The notes beneath the pieces were generated by a model, which was not told the origin of the DNA, did not search any database, and saw nothing but the letters and a program-made list of their open reading frames with translations. The position numbers and the translations under genes are program-made. A stretch of DNA of 64,000 bases, taken from positions 1 through 64,000 of the forward strand of contig JAMZAV010001058.1 in the NCBI GenBank assembly GCA_024449915.1, given 5' to 3'. Position 1 is the first letter of the stretch. Each line of letters opens with the position of its first letter. Source of the stretch: Sweltsa coloradensis (Eukaryota > Arthropoda > Insecta > Plecoptera > Chloroperlidae). Below are positions 12,930 through 25,700 of the stretch, in pieces.

Positions 12930-13723
12930 TCAAGGAGACGCAGAACTTTGTGCCTTCATGATATTAGCAAGTCGAGGGTTAGTGAGTTGCGGGCGGAAAG
13001 ACTTGGTTTCCTTAGGGGCAACGACCTCCGGGACGACGTCTGTAGAGGGGCCCGGGGTGGACTGCGAGCGAAGGAACGGAACTGTCGCTTCGAGATTCAT
13101 CTCGGGCAAGGAAGACTTCTTGGTGAACATGAAGCTCTGCGGATAGAGGATGCTGGTGAGGCTCGGGGAGAGCGGAGGACTCAGTCCAGGGGTGAGGGCG
13201 AGCTCCAGCGCGCTCGGAGTGATGGACCGAGAGCGGGCGACACGTTCAAAGATCAGCGGTTCCAGGGGATTGTTAACGGATGGCGGAATTGGAGTTTGTC
13301 GGATCGGATAATCCTGGGGGACATACCCAAAGTCCTGGGATAGATATCCCAAGTCCTGGGGTGGATTCAAATCGAAGGAAACCCGGCGCTTCAGCTTGGG
13401 AGAAGAGGAAATAGCGGAGGGTAGGTTGTAATCGTAACCTACAGAGTTGGGTGGCGTCGTCTCTTCCGGCAGAGGACTGGATTGGATGAGGGACGTGGTG
13501 CGGACGTAGTTGGGATGCAAGGCCTCGAAGTCTTCGTGCAGGTGATGGATATGGGCCTTGGACGAAGGCTGGTCGTACGGGGGATTGTACCCGCGGCGTA
13601 CCTTGTCACGGATCAGACCAGGAGGGCAGAGAACTTCCCAGTCGTCAGGCTCCAAGGTAGACATCTTGGAGCCGGCAAGCGTGTACATCATTTCGCGGGA
13701 ATAGCGGAGATACTTCTTGGGTG
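12930..13723 (-). CDS. mxt: mxt last coding exon (eIF4E-binding motif, disordered tail)
   Basis: Acceptor AATTTCTAG. Opens APKKYLRYSREMMYTLAGSK, the likely canonical eIF4E-binding helix (Tyr, four residues, Met, Tyr), followed by LEPDDWEVL. The remaining 240 residues are Pro/Ser-rich with repeated QD-Y-GY-like motifs (GYLSQDFGYVPQDYP), and contain YPQSFMF, a second possible 4E contact. Stop TGA at 12930-12932. One exon carries the whole C-terminal third, and it is much GC-richer than the flanks. No strong AATAAA was found just downstream; a variant ATTAAA lies on the minus strand at about 12709. Confidence 0.8.
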
Positions 13724-16700
13724 CTAGAAATTACAAAAACAATAAAACAAGTCAACAAAATGTTTTTACGATACGATATAGACCTTCACATAGAAATTAT
13801 TGGATGAGCGTAGCGAGCGAAGCGAAGATTCCATTTCACTACACTGGAGAAAAAATCCGGAATTCTTTTTTTTTGTATTTTTGTGTTTTTTTAACACGAT
13901 TTCGGCTAAACTGATACTCCAATTGCGATCAAATTTTCTAGTGGCCTTCGAAATCTTTGAACTTAGAAGTGCCACGTTTATGAGCGCAATCGAAAATTAA
14001 ATTCTCATAAAAATCGCAATTTTACGATTTTTTTTCGATTTTTTAAAAATTTCTTCGATTTATAATACCTACACGCTTTGTTCGATTGTAATGATTTTTT
14101 CACAGAACCTTTATTTTAAGAATTTATATATTCGTGGAAAATTTAAGCTCAATCAAAAAATTATTTCTCATGAAAATCGCAATTTTACGGGGTTTTTCTT
14201 TTTTTAAACAATTCTTTGGCAAATAACACCTAGATGCTTTATCCGATTGTAATGATTTTTTCACAGAACCTTAATTTTATGAATTCATATATTCGTCTGA
14301 AATTTGAGCACAATCGAATAATTATTTCTTATGGAAATCGAAATTTTACGAATTTTTTCTTTTTTAAAATTACGATTATAAAAAAATTAAAAATTACAGT
14401 TTATTTTTATTTATTTTAAATAGTTAAAAAAATCTTCAACTTTGTAATGATTTTTTCACAGAACAACAGAAAATCCGCATAACACATGGCAGCTCAATGC
14501 ACCAATTACGCTCATCCAACAACGCGGCAGGACTTAAGCGTTTTCCTAGTAACTTGATAAAGCGGCATTTGTTTTTACTTAAAAAACATAATTTTTGTGG
14601 GGACTGCTAAATGACCAACAAAATAGCAGTATTATTAATATTTACTTAAGGTATTAATAGGGCAAAAACATGATTTCATCAACCTCATAGCCAAAATATA
14701 AATTTAAAGCTACATACATGTGTCATACATCAAATTAAAGCTTACAGCTTATTCTTTCAGAATCACCAAAGTTCAATGGAATGGCATTTATATATTTTAC
14801 TAGGAAAACGCTTAAGTTCCGCCGCGTTGTTGGATGAGCGTAATTGGTGCATTGAGCTGCCATGTGTTACGCAGATTTTCTGTTGTTCTGTGAAAAAATT
14901 ATTACTTAGTCGAAGATTTTTTTTAATTAAATTAAATAAAATAAAAAATTAACTTAATTTTTTTAATAAATCGTAATTAAAAAAAAAAAAAAATCGTAAA
15001 ATTGCAATTTTCATAAGAAATAATTATTCGATTGCGCTCAAATTTAACACGAATATATAAGTTCATGAAATTAAGGTTCTGTAAAAAAATCATTACAATC
15101 GGATAAAGCATGTAGGTGTTATAAGTCAAAGAATTGTTTTAAAAAAGAAAAAACCCGTAAAATTTCGATTTTCATGAGAAATAATTTTTCGATTACGCTC
15201 AAATTTTACACGAATATCTTAATTCATAAAATTAAGGTTCTGTGAAAAAATCATTACAATCGGATAAAGCGTGTAGGTGTTATAAGTCGAAGAAATTTTT
15301 AAAAAATCGAAAAAAATCGTAAAATTGCGTTTTTTATAAGAAAAAATTTCCCGATTGCGCTCAAAAACGTGGCAGTTCTAAGTTCAGAGATTTCGAAGGC
15401 CTCCATAAAATTTCATCGCAATCAGAGTATCGGTTTAGCCGGAATCGTGTTAACAAACACACAAAAATACAAAAAAAAAAAAAAACATTCCGGATTTTTT
15501 TCTCCAGTGTAGTGAAATGGAATCTTCGCTTCGCTCGCTACGCTCGCTACGCTCATCCAATAATATGACACAAGAAGTGCAATGATGTTCTGTTATTTTT
15601 TTTTTCTACATTTTACAATTTAGCAATTGAAAGCCAAGGAAAGTGATTAAAGAAAATTAGATTGCTGCAAAATGCATTCCTAATTTGGTTCTACATATAT
15701 GCACAAACTTATTACCAGCATACTATATATCCCATCATATGCTATTAAAATATGGCAGGTCTGTATCTTTTTTTGAAAATTGGATTGGTACGTCTGTTAC
15801 TAAAAGTTCCTAAAGTTCTTGTTCTGAGTGACTCAACAGTTCAATAACTTCAAAAATTTGTTTTATAAGTTAGATTATTTATGTGAATTTTAAGTAATTT
15901 TTCAACTGTCTAACTTTATGATTAGTTGATAAATTGTGGTAACAGACGTACTTTGAACGGTAACAGACGTACCATGGTACGTCTGTTACCATTGTTATTT
16001 CTCATATCCGATATTATTGTTTAAATTCTTTGTCCATAAAAGTTTGTAAAAATACCACTAGAGTGATAGGTTGAAAGCTTTCTTGTAAAAAATTGCTTCC
16101 ATCAGCATGTTTTAGGTAGGCCTACAGTGTATGGTACATTATTAATTATTTCAAATTTTCTAATTAAAGTGTATCCCAATATCAAAGATTATTCCACTGG
16201 AATTGAAGTGAAGTTGGTCAAGATGTTGCACTAGAAGAATCTTAACACCTGGTAGATATTTAAATATCAGTGATGCACCAATACAGTAAGATCTCTCTTA
16301 TCCGAGTTGGATGAGACCGGGGGCACCTCGGATTTGCGAAAAACTCGGATGGCGCGGATCAATTGTTTATTTGCTCTCGTAGCATAGCCTGATGTGGTAA
16401 AATGATAATATATGACACATGTAATGGATAAAGGAACATAAAATACACACGATACACTTCATACAGGGTATACTAAATGATTTAATAGCTTGTAATTCAA
16501 GCTCACGAACACACGTACACAATTAGGCCTACATGTCGTAATAAAAACGTATGTCTAGGCCTAGGCCTAGGCCTAAACTCGACGCAGTAGGCCTAGGCCT
16601 ACAATGCAAACATAGGCCTAGGCCTAGCTCTCTTTCTCATGTGGGAAAACCTCTCACTACTATGCCCGCGCTGAAGCTCACGACGCAAGATAAGTCTGGG

Positions 16701-19700
16701 AAAGAAATAAGATAAGCCCAGGAATAACAATTCAATGCGTCGTGATTACGAATTTCGTGAATCGGTTGAAACATGATTGCATCTAGTTCCACAACGACCA
16801 TCTTTGAACAGCTGTGTGTGAGATGGCTGGATCGTATGCGCACGCGCAGGCGCGCGACGCACACTGACCTCTATATGCTCAGTGGGTGGCACTGACGCTT
16901 ACCGGCGATGCGCCCGACGCACACTGACCACTGAACTCTATACGCTCAGTACACTGATGCACACTGCTCGAAAGTCGAGATATATCGCCGATCTATCTTC
17001 TTTGCACTCACTCGTAAGGCATGCCTACAAATGTATGCGAGTACATTTAAAAAAGTGCGGCGCGGCGTCTGTAATTATTTTTATGTTTATTTACGTATTT
17101 AAAACTTTATTTTTATTATTTTTTTTTTTTTTTTTGGCGGCTCGGTTAACACGGAACATCGGATAAGAGGAGATCGGATAAGAGAGATCTTACTGTTATT
17201 AGATTTGTGCCTTTGTAACTGTCAAATTATCAAAAAATAACTTGTACGGTGGTACCTACACAACTGTTGGTAGCCAAAATTTTACAGATTATTTGGAAGC
17301 TAGAGTTGAGGTGAATTACAATTTACTTGAGAATCATATACCATAATCATAGTAGGCCTACATATTTACAGTTGAGGAGCCAGTTTCATACACGGAAATT
17401 GACACCATTGTAGAAATTCTCCCCCTCCCGTGATGGATAAAGAAGTCATTGCTGTACTGCTTTAGAAATTCAATTTTACTGAATGATGGTAACAAAGTTT
17501 GATGTTTCATATATCTAGGGATGTTAACTGATCAACGTAATGGAGCAGAATAAATTTATGTTATGGTTTGACCAGGTAGCAAAGGAAATGTATTAAAAAA
17601 TGCAATTTTTATTCCTACAAGGTACGTCTGTTACCGCCTATTTCTTTAAGATTAGACAATATCCTCATAAATTCATATGAAATGAAGTGATTAGTATATA
17701 AGTATGAGGTAGTCCTCTATCTTGTACCTATTTTGTATTAATGAGAAAGTTTGTTCTGTTGTATTCATTCAGCAATCACAGACATTTACCAATTTCTAAC
17801 GTAGGCCTACCGGTAATGTCTAAACAGTTGTCAAAAAAAGAATATCTGGATGTAACTGACCAATAATGAACAGAGAAATTATATTTGAAGATTTGATTAA
17901 CTGTAACCACAAAAAGAAGCATGATCTATGATATTTAGTATAAAATACCAGTTTTAATTCAGACAAGGTACGTCTGTTACCATACTTGGTACGTCTGTTA
18001 CCAGCCTACTTCTTGCATAGTAGGCAACATACTTAAAATACACATAAACTATCTTGTAGCTATTTTGTATGAGAAGGTTTTTTATTTTGCATGCAATAAT
18101 CACAGAGTTTTAATCATTTCTAACATACTGTAAAAACACGCGTCCATTAAAAGTACGTCTGTTACCGCTTGTTGCGATCCCTGTCACGAGAAAAGTTGAT
18201 ATCGTACAGTAAAAATGTTTATACCATGAGAAAGCTCATCTTATTTCCTATTCATCCACATACTTACAATGTCTTTTTAATGAATGGATAACAATATAAT
18301 TGGGTTTGTTAATACAAAAATGTTGTCCGAAGGTACGTCTGTTACCCGTGTTTTGTCCCAATAATGTCCCCCACTTCAGTAGCAAGACAACAAAATAATA
18401 AGAACCCAAACAATGAAATATATTCAGACATTATTGATTGGGCTGTTCCGTCGCGGTGGTGAGGTGCAATTTCATAAACTTCACATCATATTTCAAGTCC
18501 TGATGAAGACAACGTGGTCTTTGAAACGTTGACAGTAATTATCATGTACACAACTGCGACAACAGCCCGATCAATAAATATGTCATCAACAGATTGCGGT
18601 ACACTTAAAAGTTTGACTAATGTAATTGTATATTCCATTCCACACTACAGAGAATCTAGCCATCCAAAAAATAGTTGTATTCAAGTCAAGCCTGTGATGG
18701 TTTGATGAAGTCGGCTTGTGAACTGACCTGGAGTTGAAGCCTTCTCCTTCTCGGTGTTTGTCTGGCCGAAGAAAGCCCGGCGGTTGCGCGCACTCAGGTC
18801 AGCCGGTCGGCCCGAAGTTTCGACCTGCTCGAAGGCCGACCGAGGAGCCTCGGGGAACAACGGCTGCCGCGTAACCGTCTGCTTCACCTCGCACGGATAC
18901 ACCTAAACAAGGAGCTTACAGTAGGTTTACCTGAGCCTCGGGGAACAACGGCTGCCGCGTAACTGTCTGCTTCACCTCGCACGGATACACCTAAACAAGG
19001 AGCTTACAGTAGGTTTACCTGAACTTACGACACTTCTATATAGAGGAAAATAAATAGAGGGGTCCGCTTAAATTCACACATTTATAGAATCATGGCGTTA
19101 TCTGTGTTCATGCCGCGCAGAAGTATCGAATAGGGATGTAGAAAAGCGTACATTTCACAAAACAATTCACACACTGTCCACGAAAGCGTGTCTATGTTAA
19201 ACCTTAAAGTAGGCACTTCAATCTGTATTTATTTTGTCAAGAGTATACTCGATTGGATTGCATACTCAACAGTCATCACAAGCTCTCTGCATAAACATTA
19301 AACTTGCTCGCAAAGGCAATCAAGAGCCATTGAGTCCCTGTCGAGTGTTGACTCTTGACAAGTAGGCATACGGAAAGAAAACGGCACATCGAGACTATGG
19401 TGAGGGGGGGGGGGGGTATAATGTAGTGTTGCACAGTGCGTTGCTCAGTTGCAACATGCAGGCCGGAAGTAAGTTATACGTAGTGAGGGTTCTCAAAGCT
19501 GCCACAGCGCTGTTAATGCGCATTTTTATTGATCAATAGCCAAGGAACTTTCTTGAAGAGAATACTACCACTTTGCAAAAGGCAACAAAAAAATGTTGTT
19601 AGTCTTAAGTTCTAAGGCAAAAATGTAACACTAAGTTTGGAAAGAGGGAACCACTAACAAGGCTGTCTAAGCCGAAACATTTTGTCGTAATTTAATGTTA

Positions 19701-22700
19701 TTTATGTGTATATATTTATGTGAACTTCAACTCTACACAGCCGCCGAACTCTTTCATGGTAAGCTGTTGGCTCCTAGCCTCCTATCAATCTTTCCCCACC
19801 CAACACAGAACTGCTCATACTGTATTTATACGAATATATAGGCCTTAGCTTAGGGTATGTATGTTAAAATATCAAGTTCAAAAAGTGGGGTGCGGACATT
19901 ATGCGAAGACATTTATCAATAGTGTTTATAACAAACCAACTGTTTACAGTTTTAGTGGTGAATAACTCACTAGAGGTCATTAGGGCCTACGCGATGGTGG
20001 CCTATAATCGAGTAAATACGGTAATGTTGACAGTGAGGTGAAAGCAATGTTCCCTACCTTATCTTCAGGTATGAATTGATCCTCATGGAAGAAGACATCG
20101 TCAAACTGATTGTTCAAATTACGATCTCCAAAGTGTCTCTCCAGTAGAATCTTGCTTTCCTATAACAGACAAACAGGGTAGTGTAGGCATACCAATATGA
20201 TTCTAAGCCCTAACGTAAAACAGTAGGCCTATATTGCACACCTTGGCTTTTACACATTCCGCCATGATTAATACATACTGGAAAGTAAGTCCCAGGGCCA
20301 CATAATACTACGTAGAGGAGCACACAATCATGTTAAATAAATAGAATAATATGAATTCAAACTCATTTTCTACCCCATGGATGGAAATAACAGAGTTTGT
20401 TATTTAATACTAACTAATAATTTTAAACATGTAGCCCCCTAGACTTACGGAAACAAGGTCGTAGTTAGTCCCCGTGAGCTTGATGGTGTGCGGTCCAACC
20501 GTGACGGTGTGCTTGTACTCCGGCGAGGCATCGTTGGTGGAGAAGCTGTGCTGGAGTCGGTGGCTGGACTGAGGGTGTCCTGTGTAACAGAAGACCACCA
20601 CAATGACTAGCGCATAAAATAAATAAATTGTATTTAGAGTCTACCCACTCAGTTATAGAACTGATTTTCAGTGGGGGACAGTAATTCAAAGCGACCAAGC
20701 CAACCCTGTAGGCCCCGACGCAATCGACAAGTAAGCAACCAACCAAAGATCAATATTTTTAATAGGAAATATAGCAATCAGTGGTATGGACAGTGCGAAC
20801 ACCCGCGGATCAACACCAGAATCAACAAGGCCGATTCAGAACAACTCTGAATTTATTATGTGCTTTGTTGCTAGGACGGCTCCAAAGTCACCGTTTACAA
20901 ACTCCTAAGACAAGAACTGATGGACTTAAGTCCAAATCAGAAGTTAAAAACTTCTGACTTTGGCGGGAATCGAACCCTGGACCTTTTGCATTGGAAGCAG
21001 ATACGCTCACAACAAGACCAACGAGCCACACAACGTAGAACTGTACAGCGCACTGTTGCAAGTAGAGTGCAAGCGCGCATACCGGTCGGGACGTGACTGC
21101 TCTCCTCGGACGCCGAGCTGTTGAAGATCGAGCTCGAGCCCAGGTCTGGCTGGTCCACTCGGAACGGAACCGGAGACGCGTTGCGACGGATCGTGTCGCC
21201 CATCAGGTGGACTTTGCTGCGGAAGAAAACAAGCCAAGAGTCAGACGTCGTTGGTGACATAATAACACTCCCAGAGGCACGAATTTGTAGAATGTAAGTT
21301 TCATTTTTGTTATGCCGAAAGTAGTGAAATGTCCACTTACTTAATTTTGGTCTCATTGGGGCCGGTTATTTGAACAAGACGTTCCTTGACGCCTGGGGTA
21401 ACTGTAATTAAAAGTGAATAGCATTAAATAGCAATTTGTACTACGCCTATTAGTATTACGTAAGATAGCTCACATTACAAATGGTCCACTGAAAGAAAAT
21501 ACTAATAGTAATACAGAATTGTAATGAGACTGAAATACTACCTAGGAAGAATGACAGGAGACAGATGGTTATGTTAAGTAGTACACTACTATAACTAGTA
21601 ACTACTAACTAGTAGGCCTACAAGCAAATAGTACTACAGTATGTGGTTTCTGTCATCTATTCCACATACTCCCAACAGAATAGTAGGTAGGTATGTTAAG
21701 TGGGTGTATGGAGAGGGAACCCAACAGCTTACCTGGTCGGTGACTGCAGGGATCTCGTAGATATGATAGGAACAAATAAATATACGTACATAAAACACGA
21801 AAAAACATAAACTGTTTCGGCCCTATGTTCCCTCACCACACCCCCATTTTACATTACCTAGCCATATGGCCTCTCCTATCTTGTCAGAATAATAGGTGAG
21901 GTAGGCCTAATGCAGAGATCAATAAAACATTAATCACGATTCTCAGAAACCAAAACTGTTTAAGAGGCTGGGTGCATTTCAAATGCGCCTTAGTGCAGTA
22001 CTTTCGTACGTTTTAAATTACATGCAATCAAATCAACAAACGGTATTTTGGATCTGTTAGCAGTAGCACCCTCAGCTAGATGACTGATTATTGTTATCTT
22101 TGTACATGGCCGACCCCTTTATTCAGGTGCAACTAGGGGTGTGCGAATATTCGAAATCTTCGAAGTATTCGAGAATAATTTACTATTCGTATTCGATTCG
22201 AAACTCGAATAGTAACTATTCGATTTTCGAAGTATTCGAATTCCCGAAGTATTCGATTTGAAATTCCCGCCAGTATGCAGGAAACTACATTACCGATCGA
22301 CGCACCCTATCGTCAACTCCGCGCAACGTGTTTCAGCGGTCGTACCAACCAAACCAAGCTGTACCAACTTCGACAAACAACAGCATCTGATGTCACCGTT
22401 GTCACGACGTCGTTGAACGTAAGAAATTGCTCCGAAAACGTGATGCAAACCTCATCTTTCTTGCGAAAAACTTCTAAACATAGTCTTTTTTCGGGTAAAT
22501 GCTCATGTAAAAACCCGCATAGGGCTCTCGTGCTTACAGATTACGAAGAAGAAGCGGGCCTTGAGCCCGAAACGGACATAGGCCTAGCCTAGCCCTACCC
22601 GCTTCAAAGTCTAGGCCCTAGCCTAGCCTAGGCCTACGGCAAAAAAAGTGCGATTTGGTACTTTTTCAACCCAAAAAAGAACGAAGCCGAATGTATGCAT

Positions 22701-25700
22701 TGCAAAAAAAAATTAAAAACCCCCACAGGTCAGAACAACGAACATTGTTTTTAATTCCCTGTGCTTTGCACAATGCTAGGCATAGGGCCTAGGCTAGGCC
22801 CCTAGCCTACCTAGGCCCTAGGCCTAGGCCCTAGGCGAGCCTACCTAGGCCTAGGCCCTAGGCTAGCCTAGTGCTAGGGGCTAGCCATTGAATTTTGCCA
22901 AGGCTAGCCTAGGGTAGACCTAGGCCCTAGGACCAAAGATCCTATTATTAATTAATAATATTTATATTGATAGCCATAATAAATAAAACTTAAAAACAAC
23001 TAAATGTTTATTTTTATGTGTGCGCACTGTTTTGACAACTATTCGATATTCGACTTCGATATTCGACTTTTTTATTGTGTACTATTCGATATTCGTATTC
23101 GAACTCAAAAATCACTATTCGCACACCCCCAGGTGAAACGTTTTCAAGACAGGTCAAAATACTTTCATTTTTGGTTAATGTTTATTGTATACACAGGTAA
23201 TTGTTGCGACCATACAATCATATCCAAAGGTGACGGACATAACTTATGTGGAGAATTTTTAAATCAAGTGGTAGAGATGATTACTCGACTCCTGCGTATT
23301 AATTGCGCAGCCAGTGCAACGTATCTCCCAATCGCGCCAACAGCCGGGTCACTATCTATGAGCAGTACTGTAGCGTACCGCCAAGCGTTGGGCATTACTG
23401 TTTCTGCCGTGCATCCCCACTTCCGACAGCTCTTGCGGCATCATTTGAGCGAGTTTACGCCAATTGTATAGTAGGCCATAATGTCAGGGAATGTATGTTA
23501 TTTGTATGCAATGTCCAAAACCGCACCCACAACAACATTCAATCAATGACTTAACACTTGCAAAATCTCGTAAAAAAAGTACAGATACAAATTGTCAATT
23601 AGATTAGTTACAAAGTTTTACGTATTCTACACAAAAGGTATTTTATCGAGACTTGATTAAGTGCAATTAAGTATGCAAAAGCACAGAACTCTGTTTTAAC
23701 AAAACTCATTGGTTATGAAGACAAACTGCAGAGCCGTCAAGGTTAGTCATGCGACACGTTAACTCGGTCCAAAGTGTTTACCTCGCTGGAACGAAATGAT
23801 GGTTTCGCTTAGCTCTTCAATCATGTGCACTCTGCGGCCCTTGATGCCCATCACTAAACAAGAGTTGTACCATTCAGTCCACCATTTCATTTGATTGTAA
23901 TTTACCTGGTTATGGACATGTCAATACGCTCAGCCAACATTGTTTAAAACAGTGATAGTATAGGCCTAGTTAGCCAAAAATATCAAAATTAATGCTAAGT
24001 TCACATCAAATACCTAACAACTATGTGCTATCAAAATATGTAATGCGTATAATCAATATAATTGATATAATTAGGTAGTACTTTGACTACTATGTATAAA
24101 AAGAAAATGTGGATGAGTTTAAGGATCATAATATATCGAATGGTAATGGATATTTAAATTTAGGTCTGCGGGATCTAGGAATATGATCCGTCACATTTGT
24201 CGATAACAAAACAAAGTATTTTAAATGAAGGTGATGAATTTGGTCAGAGATGGTCTAATTATGTAAAAGCTTATTATAAAAAATGAAACTATATAACAGG
24301 TAGTAACGTAATAAATACAAATCATTGGACTTTTTTTTCACTGTTAGTTAACAAAATATTTATTTTAATGTGATATTTCGATTTCTTTACAGAAATCTTT
24401 ATCAAACAAAATTAACAATTAAAAAACCACAACAGACAGGACAAAAAACATTTCACAAAATATTATAAATATGGCTGTGCATTAATACCAAATTATTAAC
24501 AAAAAAGTTTATTATGAATAAAAATAAAAAAACAAAAAACAGAACATTAAATTGACAAGTTGGACAGTTATTGATGTATGAAATAAAACTATTACTAAAA
24601 AACTACTATGCACAGCCATATTTATAATATTTTGTGAAATGTTTTTTGTCCTGCCTGTTGTGGTTTTTTAATTGTTAATTTTGTTTGATAAAGATTTCTG
24701 TAAAGAAATCGAAATATCACATTAAAATAAATATTTTGTTAACTAACAGTGAAAAAGTCCAATGATTTATATTTATTATGTAAAAGCTTGTTGACTTCTT
24801 GATTTCTTGTCCATAGTCCAGTCCCCGATATTCCGTGCTCATTCAATCACATCAAAGATGATCTTTTTATAAGCTAGAAATGTGAACATAAAATATTTGG
24901 GCATTTACATCAATTACTTTTAACTTTAAACATTGAGAATAAAAATATAGTTTGATTGGTTTAACATAAGCCTGTGCAAGACCACTCAATAAACATTAAT
25001 TGCAACAAAGAACTACATTAGGGTACTACCGTATCGGACCGAACATAGCGCAATGTTTTTTTCCGAAAATACAATCTCAAAAACAGCACTCAGGTTATTT
25101 CCGCGCGCATGCATTTGAAATAGCGCCTGAACATAGGCCACCCGCAATACAACTCCCGCGCATCGGCTGCTGTGCTTCGCCCCACCTACCCACTCGATGC
25201 CAGCTGAACTCGGGCGAACCTAGCAGTCTCGCTGTCTGCTAGTCGTTGCACAGTATTCGTCGTGACTTAGCTTGACCTACAGGCAAGATAAAAAGAACCC
25301 ATCCATTCCACTGCTCATGCAGTGGATACTCGTTGCATGGAACAAGATTTCCCCCGACAGCATTGTGCGTGGTTTAAAAAAATGCTGTAATTCAAATTAA
25401 ATGGATGGAACAGAGGATGTTCTGTGGGAAGAGGTGGGGGAAGTTGAAACTGCTGATGAGGACAACTCATCTTCTGACCAGGAATCAGACTGGAGGCCAA
25501 GTCTTGAGACCACTCGTTTCGAGTCGAGAATTGAGTCAAGTCGCTCATTCTGTCACCTGTGATTTGGGGTAAATGATAATAGGGAACCTAAGTGGGCATT
25601 GTCCGGTTCTCTCCCGTCAGCGAGGTATAGGCGATTAACCCGTGCTAAATGTTTCGTAAGCGATAGCGCGAGAACCCGACCACGGACCGGAATTATATTC

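Larger units (their letters stand above)
15787..18346. repeat. Cluster of nine GGTACGTCTGTTACC motifs in the last mxt intron
   Basis: The 15-mer, allowing one mismatch, occurs at 15787, 15938 (inverse), 15959 (inverse), 15976, 17621, 17967, 17988, 18152 and 18332. The pair at 15959-15990 is a perfect 32-bp palindrome and the pair at 17967-18002 is a direct repeat 21 bases apart. I notice no copy elsewhere in the window. Sequence between motifs is ordinary AT-rich DNA, partly repetitive in layout. Confidence 0.8.

Noticed and set aside
12921..13343. Plus-strand 140-codon frame
   Set aside because: It is a shadow of the last mxt exon, which has full exon structure on the minus strand.
13800..15560. 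Helitron-like pair as a classical TIR transposon
   Set aside because: Extreme ends are not inverted repeats, and the empty site at copy 1 shows no target duplication.
23004..23471. 155-codon plus-strand frame as a gene
   Set aside because: It begins within an hAT-like element and runs across its right end; no domain or splice support.
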